This document shows positions 13,335 to 21,687 of a stretch of DNA of 32,844 nt, piece by piece; the first letter of the stretch is position 1, and the number at the start of each line of letters is the position of its first letter. The translations under genes and the position numbers were made by a program. The notes under the pieces were generated by a model, which worked only from the letters and a program-made list of their open reading frames with translations, searched no databases and was not told the DNA's origin. The stretch lies in IMG/VR virus record IMGVR_UViG_3300021963_000414, positions 1-32,844 of that record; one strand, written 5' to 3'. The stretch comes from a virus.

Positions 13335-13704
13335 TGTAAGAAACTTGAGAGTTGGTTAGCGGGAATACTGGCGCTGAACTCTTCATGGTGCTGGTATGCT
13401 CAAAAACAAGCTCTCCGTAATGGCCGTCCGTTCCGGTGTAGACATTGGCCAACCGCCAGTCAAGGATTCCTGGCAACGTCAAAATATCAATGATGGTTTC
13501 CATTTCAGTGTAGAGTTGGGTCATCACCGGGTTTTTAAGTGTCACGTTGACGGTCATGACCATTTGGCGGTTAGGTGCTTGCCTGAATGTTGGGCAGCTA
13601 ACCACAGGAATAGTAACGGGCTTGCCTTTTCTGACACCGGTTGGTGTGTAGTAGGGCAAGCCACTTATTTTTGAGGAAATTGAGTCAAGAACGTCCTGCA
13701 ACAT
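13321..13704 (-). CDS. Probable tail terminator/completion protein, 127 aa
   Basis: Small protein with an N-terminal helix, the strand segment MVMTVNVTLKNPVMTQLYTE and a D-G-H-Y-G-E-L-V-F-E-H-T strand, consistent with the small tail-terminator fold. It sits between the virion morphogenesis gene and the sheath gene, exactly where P2/Mu-like phages encode the tail terminator. It overlaps both neighbours (20 and 14 bases). The call rests mainly on position and size. Confidence 0.55.
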   Translation of the reverse strand: MLQDVLDSISSKISGLPYYTPTGVRKGKPVTIPVVSCPTFRQAPNRQMVMTVNVTLKNPVMTQLYTEMETIIDILTLPGILDWRLANVYTGTDGHYGELVFEHTSTMKSSAPVFPLTNSQVSYNAVI

Positions 13705-14107
13705 GCTGTTTAATTAACCGCCCGATTCTAACTTTGTCATTATCGGTGATGGCTAGAATCAAGCGCTGTGGCATCTTGGAAGTGCCCGTTTGGTGGAATT
13801 TAGCGTAAGGCACATTGGCTGTCAGTCTTAAACCCTCTTGCACAACATCAACCCGGATACCTTTTCTTAAGGGTGTGTAGTGGGTTAGGATTTTATCTTT
13901 GTTTTGCTTTTTTCTGGCGATGGTGTTTGGAGATAGTGGGGCCCATTTTTTACCGTAGGGGTCGTTAAAATTATCGAATTGCCTCTGGATGTCTGTCAGC
14001 TTTTTACGAGCGAATATTGATAGAGGTTTGATGGAATCTTTAATACGCCCGGTAATCTTTTTAACTTCTTCACGGTTTATCCGCACATCAACAGAAAAAT
14101 CACTCAT
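13685..14107 (-). CDS. Phage virion morphogenesis protein (P2 gpS / Mu gpG family)
   Basis: 140 residues. The family pattern is clear: F-N-D-P-Y-G-K-K-W-A-P-L-S-P-N-T at about 48-63, then K-I-L-T-H-Y-T-P-L-R-K, a strand pair and V-P-Y-A-K-F-H-Q-T-G-T with P-Q-R-L-I-L near the end. These proteins act in tail completion or head-tail joining of contractile-tail phages. ATGA overlap with the upstream gene; 20-base overlap with the downstream gene. Confidence 0.88.
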   Translation of the reverse strand: MSDFSVDVRINREEVKKITGRIKDSIKPLSIFARKKLTDIQRQFDNFNDPYGKKWAPLSPNTIARKKQNKDKILTHYTPLRKGIRVDVVQEGLRLTANVPYAKFHQTGTSKMPQRLILAITDNDKVRIGRLIKQHVAGRS

Positions 14108-14454
14108 TGCATGTATTTCACCGTATCACTGGCCAGCACAAGTAACCAGCCAGTTTTGTCAGTCACAACTGTGTAAGGGCTTACATTGATTTCAGTGACT
14201 TTTAAAATATCCCCAACGGCAACCATACCTGACGCTGATTGAGCCACCTTGACAGTATCGCGGACATTGACATCTTTGTTGAATGGAGAAAGTACCCTGA
14301 ATTTATAAAACTGCACTGAGCTGTCCAACAATTCCTGAGGGTAGGTTCTTACGTTACTGGTTGCCGCCGTTAAAATGCCTAAAAGCTGTCCTGAACTGTG
14401 AGTAAGGATAGTTTGATTTATTAGGCGACCTAAAAGGGGAGAGAAAGCGGTCAT
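14104..14454 (-). CDS. Probable head-tail connector/neck protein, 116 aa
   Basis: Strand-rich protein placed between the capsid and the virion morphogenesis genes, where neck or head-closure proteins are encoded. The V-G-D-I-L-K-V-T-E-I-N-V-S segment and the C-terminal W-L-L-V-L-A-S strand fit a small barrel. ATGA overlaps on both sides show tight coupling. No sequence signature was recognised; the function is inferred from gene order. Confidence 0.5.
   Translation of the reverse strand: MTAFSPLLGRLINQTILTHSSGQLLGILTAATSNVRTYPQELLDSSVQFYKFRVLSPFNKDVNVRDTVKVAQSASGMVAVGDILKVTEINVSPYTVVTDKTGWLLVLASDTVKYMQ
14421..14433. repeat. TTAGGCGACCTAA palindrome
   Basis: Lies at the start of the connector gene (S-P-L-L-G-R-L on the minus strand), 21 bases inside its start codon. 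Confidence 0.75.
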
Positions 14455-15392
14455 GCCGGTTTAGCAAAATCTCGGTAGATAATCCTGAGTGGTTGACGAA
14501 CAATAATTTCTGACGAACGCTGATGCATCGCAACACTCCAGTGCATTATTGGATAATTCATCGCGTTAGTTGTTCGCAATGGGGCGGCATAGCGGCTGAC
14601 CGTATCAGGGCTGCGCTGGTAGATAACCAGGCGGTCTTTATTTGTGCCTGCATTAAAGACGCCACCTTCTTCAAGCATCTCGTAAGAAAGCTCTGGAAGC
14701 ATCTCAATATCGGAAAAGTAGATACCCTTTGATGGGTCAGTCAGCATCGAGAATGGAGTGATATTGGGGGAATCCACCGACAGCGGCTCAGTCAGTTGGC
14801 GATAAAGTGCCGGTGGGCAAAGCATGCTGAACTGATTTGGCGCAATCTTAGACTGCCTAGAAACGTTCCAAAGCAGTGAGTGGAAATAAAGGTACAGGTT
14901 TTGGGCTGTTAGAGTGTATGGCGATGTGGTTTCAACGGCTGTTGTGACATCAGGGTGTTTCAAGAAGCCTTTAAAATTGGTATCACCAAAAGCAATGGCT
15001 TTGTTGATATTTTCACCGATAATGCGACTGGCAGCCTGCATTTTTAATTGCACCGGCCCCAACGGTCGAGTTATTTCACCGACAGATTGCGCTCGCTGGT
15101 AATATGTGACTTCTTTCTCATTCCATACAACACTAATAGCCCATTCAGCGGAAGTCCAGCTGTGTGATGACATTAAGACATCAACTGTTGGGATGTCAGT
15201 GGCAATGCCGTTATACCGGGCTGCCATGCCGGTAAAGTCCTGACGGTACTGTTTGATAAAGTCAACTCCATCAGGAAGCTGACCTATGACAGGAACAAGC
15301 ACGCCATTATAAAACCTTAGTTCATCCCTGACAGTTTGAAGAATCTCAGGCAGGACTAAAGTTAGCTCTTTTTCTAAAAATTGAATGCTCAT
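14451..15392 (-). CDS. Major capsid protein (DUF2184-like, HK97 fold expected)
   Basis: 313 residues, right for a capsid protein of the DUF2184/coat family. The N-terminal arm (FLEKELTLVLPEILQTVRDE) is followed by an R-F-Y-N-G-V-L-V-P-V segment and Y-R-Q-D-F-T-G-M-A, then the conserved-looking E-W-A-I-S-V-V-W, A-A-S-R-I-I-G-E-N-I-N-K-A-I-A-F-G-D run that these proteins use before the G-x-x-G-F/L loop (here TNFKGFLKHP). The end (RQPLRIIYRDFAKPA) resembles the usual last strand. It follows protease and decoration genes and precedes connectors, the standard order. Confidence 0.8.
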   Translation of the reverse strand: MSIQFLEKELTLVLPEILQTVRDELRFYNGVLVPVIGQLPDGVDFIKQYRQDFTGMAARYNGIATDIPTVDVLMSSHSWTSAEWAISVVWNEKEVTYYQRAQSVGEITRPLGPVQLKMQAASRIIGENINKAIAFGDTNFKGFLKHPDVTTAVETTSPYTLTAQNLYLYFHSLLWNVSRQSKIAPNQFSMLCPPALYRQLTEPLSVDSPNITPFSMLTDPSKGIYFSDIEMLPELSYEMLEEGGVFNAGTNKDRLVIYQRSPDTVSRYAAPLRTTNAMNYPIMHWSVAMHQRSSEIIVRQPLRIIYRDFAKPA

Positions 15393-15886
15393 TATTTGTT
15401 CAGTTTGATAATTGCCAAACCATTGCTGGTGCCGGAAATAAACATGGCGCCGCTAACCAAGTCGAGCCCTGTGCCAGCGGCAGAGGCAACTCCACCCAAA
15501 GTGGTCTTAGCCCCGTCAGCTGTGTGGCGGACATAGACATTATCACCAGGCTTAGCGCCGTTGGATTCGCAAGATATCCAAATATCCCCTTGAGTCAGAA
15601 TATCTGCAAAACCCCCATTGGGGATGCCATCAGTATTACCGCTCTCAAGGTAGGCAGCATTTTTGGAAGTGTTGTAAACAGTGGCACCAACAATTAACTG
15701 ACCGGTGGCTGACGGCAACTTGATGGTATTGTCGGTTTTATCTAAAGCTACAAGACGGCCAAAGGGGACACTTCCTGATGCTGTCCACTCTGGCACGGCT
15801 TGATAGATTGTCACTTTGTTCGTTGTCGCAATCTGTCCGGGCTGGCCAGGAACAGAGTAAAGACCAATTGAAGTTTGAAGCGTCAT
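15392..15886 (-). CDS. Head decoration/cement-like structural protein, 164 aa
   Basis: Gly/Ala/Thr-rich, strand-rich protein with the pattern VPFGRLVALDKTDNTIKLPS and VGATVYNTSKNAAYLESG, typical of DUF2190-like capsid-associated proteins encoded between the protease and the capsid protein. One-base overlap with the capsid gene and 4-base overlap with the protease gene. It probably trimerises on the head surface; this is by family resemblance and position. Confidence 0.65.
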   Translation of the reverse strand: MTLQTSIGLYSVPGQPGQIATTNKVTIYQAVPEWTASGSVPFGRLVALDKTDNTIKLPSATGQLIVGATVYNTSKNAAYLESGNTDGIPNGGFADILTQGDIWISCESNGAKPGDNVYVRHTADGAKTTLGGVASAAGTGLDLVSGAMFISGTSNGLAIIKLNK

Positions 15887-16683
15887 TTGACTTTCCGATA
15901 AGCTTGGGTTAAACGTAGCATGTAATCACCCTCAAAGTCTTTGGAGGGCGCGTCGGTTTGGGGAATATTAGGGGAAGAGGTTTTAGGCTGCCTAAAATCA
16001 AGCACAGCTTGGCACTCTTTCAGTGACAGAGATGACGCATCCTTGTTTGACAAGGCTGTTACCACTTTCTGCAATAGTGTCAGCTTGTCCCAGTTATAGT
16101 CAGGCTCAATACCGGCGGCAACTAGACTATCCCTGTGAGCTTGATGAAGGCTAACTAATTCAGCAACTGGGGAATCAATCAAAGCTCTAACCTCGCTACC
16201 GGCTCTACCGGATTGTGTAATAGCAATGTGGTTGTATTCACGCTTTGTCTGTTTATAAAGACTGTCAGACAAGGGTTCCTTTTCGGCAAAATAGCCGCTG
16301 CTGACTTCCTTAAGGTTGCCTTTTTCCAAAGCTTCTATGGTAGCTTCATCCCAAATAATCGCAGCGGCGGTCAGGTAACTGGGGTCACTGTCGTGATTTT
16401 CCTGGACAATTTCCTGCAGCACTGTTCCGACAGAATACTTGCGGCGCTCGGCTAGTGAGAGAACCATACCAGGGGGGTGTTCCAATGTTACAGGCACACC
16501 AACAAGACTGCGCATACTCTCGGAGTCAAAAAGGGTGTCCGCTGGGACTGTCTGTTTGTGTGAGCCGTAATCAAGCTCACCGGTACGGGCAACTCGTAAC
16601 CAAGCAAGTAGCGAGCCGTCCGGAAGCTTTTTATAGTTTCTTACACAATCTCCACTGATGGAATCGAATTGAAGATTTGACAT
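15883..16683 (-). CDS. DUF2213-type prohead protease/scaffold
   Basis: 266 residues, first gene of the head operon. The DUF2213 pattern is clear: W-L-R-V-A-R-T-G-E-L-D-Y near residue 29, V-P-A-D-T-L-F-D-S-E-S-M, G-V-P-V-T-L-E-H-P-P, V-G-T-V, Y-L-T-A-A-A-I-I-W-D-E, E-V-S-S-G-Y-F, and Y-N-H-I-A-I-T-Q-S-G-R-A-G-S-E-V. These proteins mature the prohead. The C-terminal 90 residues are polar with a short helix and could act as scaffold. It probably starts from a promoter at about 16703-16715 with an ACGCGCTTAA motif. Repeat R4 lies upstream. Confidence 0.85.
   Translation of the reverse strand: MSNLQFDSISGDCVRNYKKLPDGSLLAWLRVARTGELDYGSHKQTVPADTLFDSESMRSLVGVPVTLEHPPGMVLSLAERRKYSVGTVLQEIVQENHDSDPSYLTAAAIIWDEATIEALEKGNLKEVSSGYFAEKEPLSDSLYKQTKREYNHIAITQSGRAGSEVRALIDSPVAELVSLHQAHRDSLVAAGIEPDYNWDKLTLLQKVVTALSNKDASSLSLKECQAVLDFRQPKTSSPNIPQTDAPSKDFEGDYMLRLTQAYRKVK
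15983..15995. repeat. TTAGGCTGCCTAA palindrome in the protease gene
   Basis: Encodes F-R-Q-P-K on the minus strand; the same five residues are encoded by the copy at 25937 in the terminase. Confidence 0.75.
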
Positions 16684-16708
16684 TTATGCTTTACAGAGCG
16701 GTTAACCA

Positions 16709-16732
16709 TATAATAACGCGCTTAAGCGTTAA
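16709..16732. promoter_or_regulatory. Promoter/operator of the head operon
   Basis: On the minus strand a TATTAT -10 (16715 to 16710) lies about 27 bases before the start at 16683. It is joined to AACGCGCTTAAGCGTT (16715-16730), an imperfect palindrome centred on GCTTAAGC. ACGCGCTT also stands at the terminase operon start (25318) and ACGCGCT in the iterons (29132-29236). No convincing -35. Confidence 0.5.
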
Positions 16733-16742
16733 TGTTGTGTCC

Positions 16743-17042
16743 GCCACACCTACCACACCCTATTTTTAGGGTAGGGTGTTGGCAGACTCATCCGTGGAAA
16801 GTCAGATTTCCCTAGGAGGCTAGAACTTGCCACACCCTACCACACTCTACCACCCCCTATTTCTAATAAATAAGGAGAAGAATGGAGGGAGGGGAGGGGG
16901 GTGGATAAAGTAGAGTAGTTTATAAGGAGTTTTCAAAACAGGGGGTGGTAGAGTGTGGCAGAGTGTGGCAAACCTGGAAGTGCTACCACCAAAGGCTTTC
17001 CACTGTTCAGTCTGCCAACACCCTATTTTTGGTAGGTGTGGC
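16743..17042 (+). repeat. R4: 300-bp three-hairpin repeat
   Basis: Same architecture as R1. The left flank (GTTGTGTCCGCC) is shared with R5 (GTTGTGTCTGCC), showing that R4 and R5 derive from one insertion type or that the homologous unit extends outside the 300 bp. The micro-ORF is at 16882-16908 with a TAA stop. Confidence 0.95.
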
Positions 17043-17316
17043 GGGCGCTACTGTAAGGGTATTGGGATTTAAATGTATGACCATAACGAAACATTTTGCC
17101 CCTTTTCCCCCTACCTCGACCCCCAAAATTGCCTGTTTCCGTGATTGCACTAGGGCTAAAAGACTTCCTTTTGGGGTTAAATGGCACCATTGTTTTCATG
17201 CTGTCACAACTAACTGGCACAGGCTTGTATGGAAAACCAAGGAAAAATTAACTGTGGAATCAGCGTGTATAAGAGTGTCAAAGCGTGAAGTAGCGGTTTT
17301 CTCTATAACTAGAGCT
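17043..17316. other. Non-coding leader region before the primase promoters
   Basis: About 270 bases; open frames here lack a start context and run through R4, so I see no gene. It shares the 10-mer CGTGAAGTAG (17284-17293) and the 12-mer CTATAACTAGAG (17303-17314) with the non-coding region before the portal operon (29070-29079, 29048-29059). Confidence 0.5.
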
Positions 17317-17345
17317 TTGTTCGCTATAAGTATTTGCTGTATAAT
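17317..17345 (+). promoter_or_regulatory. Upstream primase promoter
   Basis: TTGTTC (17317-17322), 17 bases, TATAAT (17340-17345). A GC-rich hairpin (GCGCGG 17353-17358 with CCGCGC 17364-17369) starts near the expected transcription start and could be an operator or a 5' hairpin. Confidence 0.6.
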
Positions 17346-17376
17346 AGATATAGCGCGGACGGCCCGCGCATATTTC

Positions 17377-17417
17377 TTAGGATAATCCTTGACAATCCTA
17401 AACTGAGCGTATATAAT
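17377..17417 (+). promoter_or_regulatory. Consensus primase promoter with inverted repeat over the -35
   Basis: TTGACA (17389-17394), 17 bases, TATAAT (17412-17417). TTAGGAT (17377-17383) and ATCCTAA (17395-17401) form a perfect inverted repeat around the -35 box, a likely operator. Confidence 0.85.
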
Positions 17418-17447
17418 CAAGTTAAGCACTTGCACCCGGAGAATAAT

Positions 17448-20090
17448 ATGTCCACGGCAGTTACAACCAAAACCGTTGCCTTGATGGTCAATGATGCAAT
17501 GAAAGCACTGACCAAATCTGAAGCTCTAACACTAGCCAATCGCAACACAGCTCAAAACTGGAAACAGCAAATTTTCACTGTAGACCAATTTGCATCATAT
17601 ATCTCTTGCGGCGGAACGTGGCGTCCTGGTATCAACAACCACGGAGACAAGAACGTATCGGAAACCATTAACCGGTTTAACTGTATTGCTTTGGACTTTG
17701 ACGGTCTGCCTTTACCGGGGGAGGCTAAGCCAAGCGGTTTTAGTGATGGGGCTATGCTGACTCCAAGTGCTGCGATTGCCTACCGCACTCTCTCGTGGTC
17801 AAAAGAAAAGCCCTACAAGGAACGCTTAGTTTTCATCTTTGACCGCCAAGTAAATGCTGATGAGTACAAGACAATTTTCAAAGAGTTACGCAAGGTTTAC
17901 CCTAATAGCGACCCAGCTTGCGGTGACAATATTCGCTTTTTCTTTGGCTCCAATCAGCCATGCCTGTTTTACCGTGACGTCACTCTTGAAGTTGACAGTA
18001 TCTTGAATAGCGCCCCACAAGAAAAACCAAAAGAGAAGCGGGCTGCAACAAAGTCCAAGAAGACTTCTAAGCATCTGACAATGGCTGAGATTGTCTATCG
18101 TGATATTCTTAGCACTAAACTTGACGGTGACGTAGAAAAACTCTACTGTTTGTGGCCCCACAATTTCAAGGAACGGACTCCTGATGCGGAAGACAGTATC
18201 CTTAAACTTGAAGGGCGCAACCCGTTCTCAGCCACGGATAGCACCGGCAGTTCATTTGTGGTGACTCAGTTGGAAGGGCAGCTACCCATCTGGCATGACC
18301 GCTCAATGAATTTAGGTAGCCAAAATGGTTTCAACGGGGGAAATGGCGGAACCATCTTTGAATACTGGTTTAAACTGCACCCTGATTTCAAAAACAGTGA
18401 TGTGCGATTCAGTATGGCCAGTGTGATTCTCAGCATCTACCGGCATTTTGAAGTCATGATGCCTGATGATTTCTTGATTGAATACTACCTTGATATTTTG
18501 CGCCACCGTCTTCCCGGAAAACTTCGTCTTAATTTGCTTGGCAATCGTGTTGAGTATGATGGCAAGCCTTTACCGGATGAGATTATCACTTGGTTTTCTA
18601 ACAAGACTCTGATTACTGAAACTCGCGTTCAGGTTCTGTTGCAGTGCGTGCGAACAGTGGCTCGTGAGAATGCTTACCACCCTTTCAAAGAGTATCTGGA
18701 GAAGCTAGGAACCAAATATACCCCTAACGCTCAGCTCTGGGATGATTGCGCAACAGTGCTTTTTGGCATACCAAAGAGCAGCCCTTACCACGCACTTTAC
18801 ACAGCGTTCTGGCAAAAATTTTTGCTAAGTACCCTTGCCCGCGTGTACTACCCCGGTATTAAATACGATTGCTCCATCATAATACTGGGGCCGCAAGGTT
18901 GCGGTAAAACCGAAACTTTCCGCTATGCCGTGCCCCCACAATGGCACTACACCAACGGCTCTTTCAAGCTTGACCGCGATACGGTGCTGGCTAGCTGGCA
19001 AGCTGTTTTGGTCGGTTTTGATGATGTTGCCGGTATGCAGCATAAGAAAGAGGTTGAGGAAGTTAAAGCTTACCTGTCATCCTCATCAGCAATTGTGCGG
19101 GAACCTTACGCAACCACTTCCATAGAAATTCCCCGCAGTTGGAATGTCTATATGACCTCTAACGCATCCAAAGCCACGGGGGTTTTAGGAGACGTGACCG
19201 GCCACCGTCGTTTTAATATTATCGACACTGAATACTGCCTTGCGGGCGACATCAAGGTGCCCATTCCTGTCAAATACCAAATCTTTGGGCAACTCTGGCT
19301 ATCAGCCCTAGAACATTTTAAACAGCTACCTCAGGAGGATTTGCACCAGTTATCTTCAGCCTTAAATATTGAGCCTGAGATGTGGGCGTTAAACCACGAA
19401 CATAATGAGCAGTACCTCGCCCGTGGTGTCTTGCTGGAAGCGGTAGACCACGCACTGCAAACCAAATTGGGGCCCGGTGAAGATACCATAACCATGCTGC
19501 AACTTTGCCAAATGGTTGCCCCCGGTACTAATATGTCCTCTCGCGAACAGGGCAACATCGCACAGCACTTGCACAATTTGGGATGGCGTCGTGTGGATAT
19601 GTGGGGCAAAGTAAATGGGCGCACGACTAAAAAACGTGTTTGGAAGCGTCCTGAAGAACAAGAAGACAAAGCACAGAAGGTTTTAGGCTACCAAAAAGTT
19701 GACATTGATTCTTACCTCTTGCCTTTAAAGGAGTCAGCCCCCGCACCGGCCCCCGCACCAAAACCTGCCGCACCGACCCCCGCACCAAAACCTGCCGCAC
19801 CGACCCCCGCACCAAAACCTGCCGCACCGACCCCCGCACCAAAACCGCCCGCACCGACCCCCGCACCCGCACCGTCTCCTGAGGATGCTGAATGGGAGAA
19901 GCAAGTTCAATTAGAGCAAAAACGTCTGCGTGAGGAATTTGAAAGCGGCGTAACACCCACAACTGAATTGGAACCTGAGGAAGAAGATTACTTTGAGGCT
20001 CCTGACCCTGAAAAAGTCAAAGCCATTGTAGAGCGTGTACGGGCACGAATGGTTCTGATAAATAAAGCCGTAAAACCGGAAAACCCTTAG
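17448..20090 (+). CDS. Primase-helicase (AEP-type primase plus VirE/D5-like superfamily 3 ATPase)
   Basis: 880 residues from ATG 17448; the frame is open from 17334 but that start lies upstream of the consensus promoter, and GGAG at 17438-17441 supports 17448. The N-terminal primase-like domain has A-L-D83-F-D85-G and later N-I-R-F-F-F-G-S. The ATPase domain has Walker A G481-P-Q-G-C-G-K-T-E, Walker B V-G-F-D525-D526, the sensor Y-M-T-S-N and G-H-R-R-F (arginine finger), as in virulence-associated E proteins and D5-like helicases. A Pro/Ala linker (about 764-810) made of a 27-bp DNA repeat leads to an acidic helical tail. It probably primes and unwinds the genome. It stands alone among structural genes and overlaps the convergent hub gene by 4 bases. 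Confidence 0.88.
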   Translation: MSTAVTTKTVALMVNDAMKALTKSEALTLANRNTAQNWKQQIFTVDQFASYISCGGTWRPGINNHGDKNVSETINRFNCIALDFDGLPLPGEAKPSGFSDGAMLTPSAAIAYRTLSWSKEKPYKERLVFIFDRQVNADEYKTIFKELRKVYPNSDPACGDNIRFFFGSNQPCLFYRDVTLEVDSILNSAPQEKPKEKRAATKSKKTSKHLTMAEIVYRDILSTKLDGDVEKLYCLWPHNFKERTPDAEDSILKLEGRNPFSATDSTGSSFVVTQLEGQLPIWHDRSMNLGSQNGFNGGNGGTIFEYWFKLHPDFKNSDVRFSMASVILSIYRHFEVMMPDDFLIEYYLDILRHRLPGKLRLNLLGNRVEYDGKPLPDEIITWFSNKTLITETRVQVLLQCVRTVARENAYHPFKEYLEKLGTKYTPNAQLWDDCATVLFGIPKSSPYHALYTAFWQKFLLSTLARVYYPGIKYDCSIIILGPQGCGKTETFRYAVPPQWHYTNGSFKLDRDTVLASWQAVLVGFDDVAGMQHKKEVEEVKAYLSSSSAIVREPYATTSIEIPRSWNVYMTSNASKATGVLGDVTGHRRFNIIDTEYCLAGDIKVPIPVKYQIFGQLWLSALEHFKQLPQEDLHQLSSALNIEPEMWALNHEHNEQYLARGVLLEAVDHALQTKLGPGEDTITMLQLCQMVAPGTNMSSREQGNIAQHLHNLGWRRVDMWGKVNGRTTKKRVWKRPEEQEDKAQKVLGYQKVDIDSYLLPLKESAPAPAPAPKPAAPTPAPKPAAPTPAPKPAAPTPAPKPPAPTPAPAPSPEDAEWEKQVQLEQKRLREEFESGVTPTTELEPEEEDYFEAPDPEKVKAIVERVRARMVLINKAVKPENP
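18312..18324. repeat. TTAGGTAGCCAAA, palindrome-family variant in the primase gene
   Basis: Encodes N-L-G-S-Q-N; symmetric alternative pairing (T/A instead of C/T on each arm). Confidence 0.55.
19683..19695. repeat. TTAGGCTACCAAA, palindrome-family variant
   Basis: Encodes V-L-G-Y-Q-K in the primase-helicase, shortly before the Pro/Ala repeat. Confidence 0.55.
19752..19859 (+). repeat. 27-bp tandem repeat, four units
   Basis: Encodes P-A-P-K-P-A-A-P-T three times and P-A-P-K-P-P-A-P-T once in the primase-helicase linker. In-frame and likely variable in length. Confidence 0.92.
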
Positions 20091-21298
20091 AACTGCATTG
20101 CTTGCAAGTTAAAGCTTGAGGTAAACCCATCCGCTGAGTATCTCATAGCATGCTCCCTGATAATCCAATAACCAGCCAGGGTTGTACCATCCTGCTGATA
20201 CAACCGGCAGCACCTTCCTGGAAGCCACATATCGCCTAGCCTGCCGTAGGTTGTTACCCTTACTGATGCTATATTCTTGATTCCTTCGATCGTAGCTCCC
20301 CTGAGTCTTCTGTCTGCAGCACCAGCTTCATGGTTGTAACCCTCGCTGGCCAAATCAAGAGTATAGCCGTAGGTTGTGTAAGGAATTGTGTAGGTATAAT
20401 AGGTGTTTGCTTTAAATAGCACATTGGTTATAAATTTTGGAGCGTCAATTGATGTGGTAGCCCGCTCAATCTCTAAAATGTCTGTGTCAACTATATATGG
20501 CAAATCCGGTTCATTCCAGTAAGCCTGAAACCACCTTGTGTATATTCGGTCATCCCATATGTAATTAAAATTCCCGTAATTTCTGCCAGTGCTAAAAAGC
20601 AAATCAGCAGCGGAAGTGCTTGACTTGTTCTCTACGTTCTGTTGAGGGTTTGAGGCAGTTCCTACTTGGTAAATTCCCGTTGGGTCATTGATTACTGGGT
20701 AATTCAACCTGACACCGATGTCGGCTATAGCGGCAATCTGGGTTAGAGATACCTGAGTCACGGGGGCATTAGTAACCCCTGGGATTTTTAACTCCACCGC
20801 ATCCAAAGTGATGTACTCATTTGTGCGCCGATAAGAGTCAATATAAAATCTCCCCGGTTCTGTCGGAGTATAACTGGTATTTCTGTACACAGCCCCCCAA
20901 GTCAAGGGCCCGCATACCCCATCTTGTGTCAGCCCATACCAGCCTTGATACAACTTCAATGCTGTATTGGTGTCTGAATCAAAAACCGTTCCGGGAGTTT
21001 GCTGTAAAGCCCCGTGTTCTTTCAACAAAGTTTCCAGCAGCGTCACATTAGAACCGCTGCTCCCGGTAGACAGCGTTGGGGGAGGCGTAATAGCCCACAA
21101 GCTAGCGCCATAACCTAACCGAAGTGCAAATGAGTCCCCAACACCTACTGTTTGGTCATTGGACAGTATTAAGTTGCACTTTGTGACTTGATTTGCACTG
21201 ACAACGACTTCCGCGCTGACAAGATTGTTTGTTCCGTCAATTACACTGGCCCCTTTATAGAATGTCAGCGTATGGCGCAATTGATTAATGTCGAACAT
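20087..21298 (-). CDS. Baseplate hub protein (P2 gpD/late control D-like) with inserted peptidoglycan-binding domain
   Basis: 403 residues, last gene of the tail operon. The N-terminal hub domain (FDINQLRHTLTFYKGASVID..., residues 1-70) is interrupted by a peptidoglycan-binding domain type 1 at about 84-139 (L-L-E-T-L-L-K-E-H-G..., D-T-N-T-A-L-K-L-Y-Q, L-T-Q-D-G-V-C-G-P-L-T-W-G). The hub continues with F-Y-I-D-S-Y-R-R-T-N-E-Y-I-T-L-D-A-V, as in gpD/gp27-like proteins, and ends in a strand-rich OB-like domain (ADGFTSSFNLQAMQF). The hub sits at the tail tip; the inserted domain probably holds the tip to the cell wall. Convergent overlap with the primase gene; no terminator visible. Confidence 0.75.
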   Translation of the reverse strand: MFDINQLRHTLTFYKGASVIDGTNNLVSAEVVVSANQVTKCNLILSNDQTVGVGDSFALRLGYGASLWAITPPPTLSTGSSGSNVTLLETLLKEHGALQQTPGTVFDSDTNTALKLYQGWYGLTQDGVCGPLTWGAVYRNTSYTPTEPGRFYIDSYRRTNEYITLDAVELKIPGVTNAPVTQVSLTQIAAIADIGVRLNYPVINDPTGIYQVGTASNPQQNVENKSSTSAADLLFSTGRNYGNFNYIWDDRIYTRWFQAYWNEPDLPYIVDTDILEIERATTSIDAPKFITNVLFKANTYYTYTIPYTTYGYTLDLASEGYNHEAGAADRRLRGATIEGIKNIASVRVTTYGRLGDMWLPGRCCRLYQQDGTTLAGYWIIREHAMRYSADGFTSSFNLQAMQF

Positions 21299-21687
21299 TA
21301 CTGGACACCTTCCAAAGATACTTGAGCCAATACAAACTCACTGTTTGTAACCCTTTCTGCAAGGTTATCCGTTACCTGAAACATGGCTTGCTTCCAGTCA
21401 ACGTCGGTTTTGACTAAATAAAAATTCCCGTAGGAAACCCCACCTACAGTCACAGCTCTTATGGAAGTGGCTAGCGCTAGCCTATCCGCCCAAATCTGAA
21501 AGGCTTTAGCTCTATCGCAAGTCATAAACTCCAGATAAATGCGGGTAACATCCTTACCGGCATACTGAATAATGGGGTCATAGTATTTAGTTTGTAATTT
21601 AGGCAGCCTAATTCCGTAAGTCAGTTTTAAGGAGACTAACTCCCGCTCATCAATATCTACAACCCCCCATTTGGTTATTGTAGCCAT
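21298..21687 (-). CDS. Tail/baseplate-type protein, 129 aa
   Basis: Strand-rich small protein between the hub and tape measure genes, with the pattern D-V-T-R-I-Y-L-E-F-M-T-C-D-R-A-K-A-F-Q-I-W. The next upstream gene has almost the same length and a similar layout (Y-F-Y-M-S-L-R-V-D-A-A-K-Y-A-Q-W), so the two may be diverged duplicates. One-base overlap with the hub gene. A baseplate hub spoke or tail-tip connector role is inferred from position. Confidence 0.5.
   Translation of the reverse strand: MATITKWGVVDIDERELVSLKLTYGIRLPKLQTKYYDPIIQYAGKDVTRIYLEFMTCDRAKAFQIWADRLALATSIRAVTVGGVSYGNFYLVKTDVDWKQAMFQVTDNLAERVTNSEFVLAQVSLEGVQ
21599..21611. repeat. TTAGGCAGCCTAA palindrome
   Basis: Perfect copy near the start of the 21298-21687 gene, encoding I-R-L-P-K on the minus strand. 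Confidence 0.8.

Noticed and set aside
16945-17385. Open frame of 146 codons running out of R4
   Set aside because: It runs through the repeat and the promoter region, lacks a ribosome-binding site and has no protein-like pattern; equivalent frames at other copies are broken.
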